Under the pieces are notes generated by a model. The model made no database searches. It was not told where the DNA came from and worked only from the letters and a program-made list of their open reading frames with translations. A stretch of DNA of 11,085 nt from Massilia sp. Its GTDB lineage: Bacteria; Pseudomonadota; Gammaproteobacteria; Burkholderiales; Burkholderiaceae_D. Shown in pieces: positions 6,047 to 11,085 of the stretch; position 1 is the first letter of the stretch; every line of letters begins with the position of its first letter. Location: assembly GCA_003484545.1 (NCBI GenBank), contig DNCF01000352.1:448-11532 (forward strand). The letters are read 5' to 3'. A program made the position numbers and the translations under genes.

Positions 6047-6073
6047 CGTAGGGTGGGTTCTCGAACCCACCGC
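6047..6073. repeat. GTAGGGTGG-type hairpin repeat, copy B
   Basis: CGTAGGGTGGGTT followed by its inverted AACCCACCGC. The stem is GGTGGGTT / AACCCACC (8 pairs, 4-base loop). It lies 20 bases before the ribosome binding site of the racemase gene, so an mRNA crossing this gap would carry both hairpins. They might attenuate or stabilise the message between dehydrogenase and racemase. Confidence 0.6.
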
Positions 6074-6104
6074 TCCCACCTCATCCGAAGCCGGAGGACT
6101 TTCA

Positions 6105-7256
6105 ATGCCAGGCCCCCTCACCGGAATCAAAGTCATCGAAATGGTCGGCATCGGCCCCTGCCCCTTCGCCGCCATGATGCTGGCCGACATGGGCGCCGAG
6201 GTGATCCGCATCGACCGCAAGACCAAACCCGGCGCCGACAACCCTTTCCCCATGCTCGGCACCAAGTACGACGTGATGGCACGCGGTCGCCGTTCCCTCG
6301 CCCTCGACCTGAAGCACCCGCAGGCGCGGGAAGTAGTCCTGCAACTGGTCGAACAGGCCGACATCCTGATCGAAGGTTTTCGACCCGGCGTGATGGAGCG
6401 CCTCGGCCTCGGTCCCGACGCCTGCCTGGAACGCAACACCAAACTCGTCTACGGCCGCATCACCGGCTGGGGCCAGACCGGCCCGCTGGCGCAGGCGGCC
6501 GGCCACGACCTGAACTACATCGCCCTGTCCGGCATGCTGCACGCCATGGGCCGCGCAGGTTCTCCGCCCAGCCCGCCCCTGAACCTGGTCGGCGACTTCG
6601 GCGGCGGCGCCATGATGCTCGCCTTTGGCGTGGTCTGCGCCGCACTGGAAGCGCGCACGTCGGGCCGCGGCCAGGTGGTCGACGCCGCCATGACCGACGG
6701 TTCGGCCCTGCTGGGCGCCATGATGTACGGCCTGCGCGCCTTCGGTTCCTGGCGCGACGAGCGCGAAGCCAACATGCTCGACGGCGGCGCCCCGTTCTAC
6801 GACACCTATGCCTGCCTCGACGGCAAATACCTGTCGGTGGGCGCGATCGAGCCGCAGTTCTATGCGCAGTTGCTGGCATTGAGCGGCGTGAGCGACCCGG
6901 AATTCGCGAAGCAGTGGAGCCAGTCGCGCTGGCCGCAATTGAAGGACAAGTTCGCGGCCTTGTTCGCCACCCGCACGCGCGACGACTGGTGCGCGCTGCT
7001 GGAAGGAACCGACGCCTGCGTCGCGCCGGTGCTCGACATGGCGGAGGCGCCGCTGCATCCGCACAACCAGGCCAGGTCCAGCTTCATCGAGATCGACGGC
7101 GTGACCCAGCCGGCGCCGGCGCCGCGCTTCAGTCGCACCGTTCCCGAAGCGGGCGCATCGGCCGCCACGCCGGGCCAGCACAGCGCCGAGGTCCTGGCCG
7201 ACTGGGGCTGGCGCCTGGAGGCAATCGAAACGCTGCGAAGCGCCGGCGTCATATAG
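6105..7256 (+). CDS. Alpha-methylacyl-CoA racemase (class III CoA-transferase fold)
   Basis: A 383-residue enzyme that interconverts (2R)- and (2S)-2-methylacyl-CoA so that branched chains can enter beta-oxidation. It belongs to the CaiB/BaiF fold. I assign a racemase rather than a CoA-transferase because the three residues of the M. tuberculosis MCR active site (H126, D156, E241) are matched with identical spacing: H134 in A-G-H-D-L-N-Y, D164 in V-G-D-F-G-G-G-A-M, and E249 in G-A-I-E-P-Q-F-Y. The N-terminal L-T-G-I-K-V-I-E and A-D-M-G-A-E-V-I-R-I-D are family-typical. The start has GGAGGA 6 bases upstream; an in-frame ATG at 6042 lies in the hairpin repeat and is rejected. The 139-base gap from the dehydrogenase holds two repeats, but all three genes are co-oriented and functionally linked. 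Confidence 0.92.
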   Translation: MPGPLTGIKVIEMVGIGPCPFAAMMLADMGAEVIRIDRKTKPGADNPFPMLGTKYDVMARGRRSLALDLKHPQAREVVLQLVEQADILIEGFRPGVMERLGLGPDACLERNTKLVYGRITGWGQTGPLAQAAGHDLNYIALSGMLHAMGRAGSPPSPPLNLVGDFGGGAMMLAFGVVCAALEARTSGRGQVVDAAMTDGSALLGAMMYGLRAFGSWRDEREANMLDGGAPFYDTYACLDGKYLSVGAIEPQFYAQLLALSGVSDPEFAKQWSQSRWPQLKDKFAALFATRTRDDWCALLEGTDACVAPVLDMAEAPLHPHNQARSSFIEIDGVTQPAPAPRFSRTVPEAGASAATPGQHSAEVLADWGWRLEAIETLRSAGVI

Positions 7257-7259
7257 GAT

Positions 7260-7281
7260 TACGGTAGAGATTTTTACCGTA
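7260..7281 (+). promoter_or_regulatory. Inverted repeat just before the DUF445 gene
   Basis: A perfect 7-bp inverted repeat TACGGTA-n8-TACCGTA fills nearly the whole 30-base gap between the racemase stop and the DUF445 start, ending 5 bases before the ATG. No Shine-Dalgarno sequence is visible in that gap. It could be an RNA hairpin affecting translation start or a DNA operator for a dimeric regulator. Confidence 0.5.
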
Positions 7282-7286
7282 GTCCC

Positions 7287-8555
7287 ATGACAAAAGAACG
7301 CGAACTCGAACAATCCAAACGGCTGGCGCTGTCGTTTTTCTTCGGCGCGGCCGCGCTGTTCGTACTCAGCTTTTTCCTGCCGCAGAATTGGTGGACCGGC
7401 TTGTTGAAGGCCTTCTCGGAAGCCGCCATGGTCGGCGCCCTGGCGGACTGGTTCGCCGTGGTGGCGCTGTTCAAGCGCATCCCGATCCCCATCGTCTCGC
7501 GCCATACCGAGATCATCCCGCAGAACAAGGTCAAGATCGCCGAGAACCTCGCGCTGTTCGTGCGCGAAAAATTCCTCGATACCGAATCCATCGTCGGCCT
7601 GATCCGCAAGCACGACCCGGCGCAAAAGGTCGCCGACTGGCTCGTGAAACCCGCCAATACCGGACGCATGGGGCAATACCTCGTCAAACTCGCGTCCTGG
7701 ATGCTCGACTTCCTCGATGACGCGGCGGTGCAGAATTTCCTGCGCAAGGCGGTGCATTCGATGGTAAAAAGCGTCGACCTGTCGAAATCGGCCGGCACCA
7801 TCCTGGAAAGCCTGACGCGGGGAGGGCGCCACCAGGAATTGCTGAACGAAGGCATTCATCAACTGGCGAAACTGCTGAACAACGAAGAAACGCAATCGTA
7901 TATCGCGCAAGGCATCGTCGACTGGCTGCGCGACGAATACGCCTTCATCGAACGCATGCTGCCGTCCGAATTGATCGGCCGGAAAGGCGCCGATATCGCC
8001 GTGCGCCTGGCCTCGGGCATCCTGAACAAGGTCAGCGAAGACCCGCAGCACCCGCTGCGGCAGCGCTTCGACGTGTTCACGCAGGAATTCATCGAGCGCC
8101 TGAAAGCCGACCCGGCATTTTCCGCGCGTAGCGAAGAGATCAAGCACTACCTGCTCAACGACGAGACCCTGAACAGTTACCTCGGTTCGCTCTGGAACGA
8201 CCTGCGCGACTGGTTCAAACGCGACCTGCACAGCGAACACTCGATGCTGCGCGGACGGATCGAAGCGACCGGCGCCTGGCTGGGGCAAACCCTGGCCGAG
8301 GACGCGCAGCTGCGCCAGTCGCTGAACGAGAACCTGGAACTGGCTTCGCGCGCGGCCGCGCCCGAGTTCGCGGTGTTCCTGACCCGGCATATCGCCGACA
8401 CGGTGAAGAATTGGGATAGCGGCGAAATGTCGGAACAGATCGAATTGAATATCGGCAAGGACCTGCAATTCATCCGCATCAACGGCACCGTGGTGGGCGG
8501 GCTGATCGGCGTGACGCTCTATCTGCTGTCCTCGCTGCCGGGCATGTTGTCTTGA
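7287..8555 (+). CDS. DUF445 family inner-membrane protein, YjiN-like
   Basis: A 422-residue protein of the DUF445/YjiN family, of unknown biochemical function. A hydrophobic segment near the N-terminus (about 12-32) and another at the C-terminus (about 400-420) would anchor both ends in the inner membrane, leaving a long helical, charged middle region on one side. The family signature F-S-E-A-A-M-V-G-A-L-A-D-W-F-A-V-V-A-L-F is at 43-62, followed by I-P-I-P and H-T-E-I-I-P. Length agrees with E. coli YjiN (about 426) from memory. It starts 30 bases after the racemase stop and may be read from the same mRNA, but nothing ties its role to lipid breakdown. The start lacks an evident Shine-Dalgarno sequence and is preceded by an inverted repeat. 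Confidence 0.88.
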   Translation: MTKERELEQSKRLALSFFFGAAALFVLSFFLPQNWWTGLLKAFSEAAMVGALADWFAVVALFKRIPIPIVSRHTEIIPQNKVKIAENLALFVREKFLDTESIVGLIRKHDPAQKVADWLVKPANTGRMGQYLVKLASWMLDFLDDAAVQNFLRKAVHSMVKSVDLSKSAGTILESLTRGGRHQELLNEGIHQLAKLLNNEETQSYIAQGIVDWLRDEYAFIERMLPSELIGRKGADIAVRLASGILNKVSEDPQHPLRQRFDVFTQEFIERLKADPAFSARSEEIKHYLLNDETLNSYLGSLWNDLRDWFKRDLHSEHSMLRGRIEATGAWLGQTLAEDAQLRQSLNENLELASRAAAPEFAVFLTRHIADTVKNWDSGEMSEQIELNIGKDLQFIRINGTVVGGLIGVTLYLLSSLPGMLS

Positions 8556-8627
8556 AGACGCAATCCGGCGTCATGCGACGCATGGACAGAGTAATATTGA
8601 CTCATCCATCAATCGCGGGAGAAAGCA

Positions 8628-8936
8628 ATGGAACAGGCGCTGGACGCGTGGCTTGCCGCGCACCCGGAAATCGAGGCGATACCGGGACGCGATTTGTTCA
8701 TCGTCGCGCGTTACCTGGTACCGATGGAAGCGGCGCTGATGCAGGGCTGCCTGGAAGCGTCCGGCATTCCCGCTGTGCTGGCCGATGCCCACCTGATGCA
8801 GACCGACTTGCTGCTGGCGCCGGCGCTGGGCGGGGTGCGCATCCTGGTGCCGGCGACTTACCTGCAGCAGGCGCAGTCGGTGATCGAAGCCTTCGGGCGG
8901 GGTGAATTTGAACTCGACGAAAACGCCGACGTATAG
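8628..8936 (+). CDS. DUF2007-domain small protein
   Basis: A 102-residue soluble protein. Residues about 24-90 fit the DUF2007 pattern (called a putative prokaryotic signal-transducing domain): R-Y-L-V-P-M-E-A-A-L-M-Q-G-C-L-E-A-S-G-I-P-A-V-L-A-D, then the G-G-V-R-I-L-V-P strand (68-75) and a last helix with Q-Q-A-Q-S-V-I-E-A-F. The domain often occurs alone or joined to zinc ribbons; its function is not established. GGGAGA (8617-8622) supports the start. The stop codon TAG is completed by the first base of the inverted-repeat element that follows, so the present C-terminus (E-L-D-E-N-A-D-V) may have been set by that insertion. It lies 72 bases after the DUF445 gene. Confidence 0.85.
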   Translation: MEQALDAWLAAHPEIEAIPGRDLFIVARYLVPMEAALMQGCLEASGIPAVLADAHLMQTDLLLAPALGGVRILVPATYLQQAQSVIEAFGRGEFELDENADV

Positions 8937-9066
8937 AGCGCTTAACAAAACCTCCATGGCTGCGTTGCAGCGTCTCGCCGTACATTCGTACTGTCTTCGC
9001 GGTCCGCCGTTGCGGCGCTGCGTCGGGTGGCCGCAACCCTTGCCCTGAAGGTCTTGTTAAGCGCTC
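8936..9066. mobile_element. MITE-like inverted-repeat element (about 131 bp) flanked by TA
   Basis: The ends are perfect 13-base inverted repeats (GAGCGCTTAACAA / TTGTTAAGCGCTC), followed inward by an imperfect AACCTCC / GACCTTC continuation. TA occurs immediately outside both ends (8934-8935 and 9067-9068), extending the perfect match to 15 bases and looking like a TA target duplication of the kind made by IS630/mariner-type transposases. The interior has short hairpins (GCTGC-GTT-GCAGC, GCCG-TTG-CGGC) and no open frame. It resembles non-coding repeats I associate with Oxalobacteraceae, but this was not searched. Alternatively it is a REP-like or RNA-stabilising element. Confidence 0.65.
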
Positions 9067-9094
9067 TAAGAACCGAAGCGGGAGATCAAAAACC

Positions 9095-9133
9095 AAAAAG
9101 CCCGCCGATTCTCGCGAAGCGGCGGGCTTTTTT
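9095..9133. terminator. Bidirectional rho-independent terminator
   Basis: AAAAAGCCCGCCG pairs with CGGCGGGCTTTTT (12-base loop). The stem is flanked by A-run and T-run, so it works in both directions. It can stop plus-strand transcription from the DUF2007 gene and minus-strand transcription leaving the tRNA genes. Confidence 0.9.
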
Positions 9134-9147
9134 CGTACTACATGTTT

Positions 9148-9224
9148 TGGTGGTGATAGGTGGACTTGAACCACCGACCCCAGCATTATGAGTGCTGTGC
9201 TCTAACCAGCTGAGCTATATCACC
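9148..9224 (-). tRNA. tRNA-Met (CAT), copy 2
   Basis: A 77-base cloverleaf with encoded CCA. The acceptor stem is GGTGATA / TATCACC with discriminator A. The anticodon stem-loop is CAGCA-CTCATAA-TGCTG (anticodon CAT), and the T arm contains GGTTCAAGTCC. It resembles elongator tRNA-Met in the D loop (AGCTGGTTAGAGC) and the anticodon stem. The acceptor stem lacks the C4-G69/C5-G68 pairs known to guide lysidine formation, so tRNA-Ile2 is less likely. It is not the initiator type: position 1 pairs normally and the stem lacks three G-C pairs next to the anticodon. It is identical to the copy at 9285-9361. Confidence 0.93.
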
Positions 9225-9234
9225 GAAAAACGGG

Positions 9235-9272
9235 TAAAACAAAATGGCTTGACTCGCGTGAGCCAAGCCATT
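9235..9272 (-). terminator. Terminator-like hairpin between the two tRNA genes
   Basis: On the minus strand AATGGCTTG-G-CTC-ACGC-GAG-T-CAAGCCATT forms a 13-pair stem with one G-T pair and is followed by TTGTTTT. It lies directly after the upstream tRNA (9285-9361). No promoter is visible between it and the next tRNA, so it must allow read-through or act as a processing hairpin. Confidence 0.7.
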
Positions 9273-9284
9273 CGTCAGAATTCC

Positions 9285-9361
9285 TGGTGGTGATAGGTGG
9301 ACTTGAACCACCGACCCCAGCATTATGAGTGCTGTGCTCTAACCAGCTGAGCTATATCACC
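9285..9361 (-). tRNA. tRNA-Met (CAT), copy 1 (promoter-proximal)
   Basis: Identical over all 77 bases, including the encoded CCA, to the copy at 9148-9224. Anticodon CAT. It is preceded by a near-consensus promoter whose predicted start lies about six bases before the mature 5' end, giving a very short leader for RNase P to remove. Confidence 0.94.
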
Positions 9362-9373
9362 AAAGCGAACGAT

Positions 9374-9402
9374 ATTATCCAAGGCGGCGGCTGTGCTGTC
9401 AA
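9374..9402 (-). promoter_or_regulatory. Promoter of the tRNA-Met pair
   Basis: A consensus -35 box TTGACA (9397-9402) and a -10 box GATAAT (9374-9379, five of six) are separated by 17 bases. The initiation region is near 9367. It lies between the miaA stop and the first tRNA, so the tRNAs are not solely dependent on read-through from miaA. Confidence 0.88.
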
Positions 9403-9442
9403 GGCTGCTGCCTGCAATCAAGCGGCTTTTTTATGGCCCGTG

Positions 9443-10405
9443 CTAATCCGGCAAGCCCTCGAGGTGGCGCAGGATCTCGCCAGCCGGGTCGCGGCCGAGG
9501 AAATCGACGACGATCCGCTCGGGCATCGAGCGCAGCCAGGTCAGCTGGCGCTTGGCCAGCTGGCGCGTGGCGATGATGCCGGTTTCGCGCAGGGCCGCGC
9601 GGTCGATCTTGCCGTCCAGGTAATCCCAGCTCTGGCGGTAGCCGACGCAGCGCATTGAGGGCAGGTTCGGCGTCAGGTCGCCGCGCGCGCGCAGGCGCGC
9701 CACTTCGGCCACGATGCCTTCGTCGTCGGAGTCGCCCAGCATCTGGTCGAAACGCAGCGCGATCCGTTGATGCAGGATGCTGCGGTCCGGTGTCTCCAGC
9801 GCAAACGACACCAGCTCGAACGGCAGCACGGGCTTGTCGCGGCGCGCCAGCAGTTCGGACATCGGCTTGCCGGTCAGTTCGATGATCTCGAGCGCGCGGT
9901 TGATGCGCTGGGCGTCGGCCGGCGCCAGGCGCTCGGCGGTGACCGGGTCCAGTAGACGCAGCTTGGCGTGCATGCCGGGCCAGCCGATGCGGGCCGCTTC
10001 GGCGTCGATGCGGGCGCGCACGGCGGCGTCGGCGGTCGGCAGGTCGTCCAGGCCGGCGGTCAGGCCCTTGAAGTACATCATCGTGCCGCCCACCAGCAGC
10101 GGCAGCTTGCCGCGCGCGGCGATCTCGGCGACCAGGCGCAGCGTGTCGTTGCGGAACTGCATCACCGAATAAGCGTCGAGCGGGTCGATGATGTCGATCA
10201 GGTGGTGCGGCACGGCCGCGAGTTCCTCGGCACTGGGCTTGGCGGTGCCGATGTCCATCTCGCGGTAGACTAGGGCGGAGTCGACCGAAATGATCTCGAC
10301 CGGCCGTTCGCGCGCGATGGCGAGCGCGGCCGCGGTCTTGCCCGACGCGGTCGGGCCCATGATCGCCACGGCCAGCGGCCGGGCGGTATCGAAAGTCTGT
10401 TGCAT
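9443..10405 (-). CDS. miaA: tRNA dimethylallyltransferase MiaA
   Basis: A 320-residue cytosolic enzyme, usual length for the family. It transfers the dimethylallyl group from DMAPP to N6 of A37 in tRNAs that read codons beginning with U (i6A37). The P-loop-like G-P-T-A-S-G-K-T is at 17-24. The motif D42-S-A-L-V-Y-R-E-M-D-I-G-T-A-K-P is at 42-57; its Asp is the family's catalytic base. L-V-G-G-T-M-M-Y-F follows, and the tRNA-binding part has V-G-Y-R-Q-S-W and T-R-Q-L-A-K-R-Q-L-T-W-L. The start at 10405 lies 5 bases after the mutL stop; an upstream in-frame ATG at 10486 is inside mutL and is rejected. The weak ribosome site suggests translational coupling to mutL. No clear hairpin terminator follows, so some transcripts may run into the tRNA-Met genes. 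Confidence 0.97.
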   Translation of the reverse strand: MQQTFDTARPLAVAIMGPTASGKTAAALAIARERPVEIISVDSALVYREMDIGTAKPSAEELAAVPHHLIDIIDPLDAYSVMQFRNDTLRLVAEIAARGKLPLLVGGTMMYFKGLTAGLDDLPTADAAVRARIDAEAARIGWPGMHAKLRLLDPVTAERLAPADAQRINRALEIIELTGKPMSELLARRDKPVLPFELVSFALETPDRSILHQRIALRFDQMLGDSDDEGIVAEVARLRARGDLTPNLPSMRCVGYRQSWDYLDGKIDRAALRETGIIATRQLAKRQLTWLRSMPERIVVDFLGRDPAGEILRHLEGLPD

Positions 10406-10410
10406 GTTTC

Positions 10411-11085
10411 TTACTGCCCGCGCAGGAACAGTTTGTCGAGGGCGGAAATTTCCAGCTGCACCCAGGTCGGGCGGCCGTGGTTGCACTGGTCGGCGCGCTC
10501 GGTGCTTTCCATCTGGCGCAGCAGCGCGTTCATTTCGGGGATGGTGAGAATGCGATTCGCGCGCACCGCCGTGTGGCAGGCGAGCGTCCCGAGCAGTTCG
10601 TTGCGGCGCTCGATCAGCACGCGCGAGCCGCCGAATTCGCGCACGTCGCGCAGTACGTCGCGCGCCAGGGTCTGGGCGTCGGCGTTCTTCAAGAGCGTCG
10701 GCACCGCGCGCACCGCCAGCGTGGTCGGCGAGATCGCGGCGATGTCGAAGCCGAGCGCCTTCAGCGTGTCCTGGTTCTCGACGGCGGTGCCGACCTCGAT
10801 CGCGTCGGCAAAGAAGGTCACCGGGATCAGGAGCTGCTGCACCTGCATGTCCTGGCCCTCGACCTGGGCGTCGAGCGCGTTCTTCAGTTGCTCGTAGAGG
10901 ATGCGCTCGTGGGCGGCGTGCATGTCGACCAGCACCAGGCCCTTGGTGTTCTGGGCCAGGATGTAGATGCCGTGCAGCTGGGCCAGCGCGAAGCCGAGCG
11001 GGAAGTCGTCGTTGGTCGGCGCGGCGGACGTGGCCGGCATCGGCGCGACCGGGATCGCGGCGGCGCTGCCGCTGCCGAGTTCGCT
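10411..11085 (-). CDS. mutL: DNA mismatch repair protein MutL, C-terminal part (5' end outside window)
   Basis: 224 codons of the C-terminal region are present. The frame is open to the window edge, so the N-terminal GHKL ATPase is beyond it. The first about 25 residues (Ser/Gly/Ala/Pro-rich) are the flexible linker. The dimerisation domain begins at F-P-L-G-F-A-L-A-Q-L-H-G-I-Y-I-L. The metal-binding endonuclease motif D-x-H-A-x2-E-x4-E appears as D-M-H-A-A-H-E-R-I-L-Y-E, supported by A-C-H-T-A-V-R-A-N and C-N-H-G-R-P-T-W. This suggests a nicking MutL, as in Neisseria and unlike E. coli. The in-frame ATG at 11040 is internal. The stop lies 5 bases before miaA, the common mutL-miaA arrangement. 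Confidence 0.96.
   Translation of the reverse strand, partial: SELGSGSAAAIPVAPMPATSAAPTNDDFPLGFALAQLHGIYILAQNTKGLVLVDMHAAHERILYEQLKNALDAQVEGQDMQVQQLLIPVTFFADAIEVGTAVENQDTLKALGFDIAAISPTTLAVRAVPTLLKNADAQTLARDVLRDVREFGGSRVLIERRNELLGTLACHTAVRANRILTIPEMNALLRQMESTERADQCNHGRPTWVQLEISALDKLFLRGQ

Noticed and set aside
6047..6073. GGGTTCTCGAACCC resembling a tRNA T arm
   Set aside because: No acceptor, D or anticodon stems surround it; it fits the GTAGGGTGG hairpin repeat better.
6102..8468. Long minus-strand open frame opposite the racemase and DUF445 genes
   Set aside because: Its translation has no family features and mirrors the codon bias of the two well-supported plus-strand genes.
9148..9361. 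tRNA-Ile2 (CAT anticodon modified to lysidine) as identity of the twin tRNAs
   Set aside because: The D loop and anticodon stem match elongator tRNA-Met, and the acceptor stem lacks the base pairs known to guide lysidine synthetase. A covariance-model search would settle it.
9403..9432. Possible plus-strand terminator (weak GCTGC/GCGGC stem followed by six T)
   Set aside because: The stem is only five pairs with a wobble, and no plus-strand gene precedes it; the T-run alone is not enough.

Overview
The window looks like a piece of a GC-rich betaproteobacterial chromosome, probably Oxalobacteraceae (Massilia/Duganella-like). I base this on protein similarity recalled from memory, the mutL-miaA pair, the lipid-catabolism genes and strong GC bias at third codon positions. 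No database was searched. The right two thirds is mostly housekeeping or catabolic. The left 1.6 kb is accessory and is the most unusual part.

Left region (1-1630, minus strand): six tandem small genes encode 63-64 residue paralogous peptides. The sixth is cut by the window edge. Each has a near-invariant N-terminal block (MQ[N/S]Q..., LFAF[K/Q]LA), a Gln-rich spacer, an invariant central block (W28-K-V-R-[D/E]-G-V-[S/A]-[V/M]-A-G-C39), a hypervariable segment and a C-terminal Tyr-Cys. They share one strong sigma70-type promoter (1602-1630), each has its own Shine-Dalgarno sequence, and a rho-independent terminator follows the first gene. This architecture resembles a multi-precursor RiPP (ribosomally made, post-translationally modified peptide) locus. 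No modifying enzyme or exporter is visible; if one exists it would lie beyond position 1, downstream in the direction of transcription. I do not recognise the family.

Middle region: ybaL (minus, 1753-3453) is a CPA2-type cation/proton antiporter with an RCK domain, ending in a clear terminator. Divergent from it runs a plus-strand set: an SCP2-type thiolase (3625), an acyl-CoA dehydrogenase with the long-chain/isovaleryl-type catalytic Glu (4820), and an alpha-methylacyl-CoA racemase with its His/Asp/Glu residues intact (6105). Together they suggest beta-oxidation of 2-methyl-branched acyl-CoAs. Two GTAGGGTGG-type hairpin repeats sit between the dehydrogenase and racemase genes. A DUF445/YjiN membrane protein (7287) and a small DUF2007 protein (8628) follow on the same strand.

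Right region: a roughly 131-bp inverted-repeat element with 13-bp terminal repeats, flanked by TA on both sides, abuts the DUF2007 gene and supplies the last base of its stop codon. A bidirectional terminator follows. Then come two identical tRNA-Met(CAT) genes on the minus strand, separated by a terminator-like hairpin and driven by a near-consensus promoter. The window ends with miaA and the C-terminal part of mutL, tightly coupled on the minus strand. This MutL carries the endonuclease-type metal motif.
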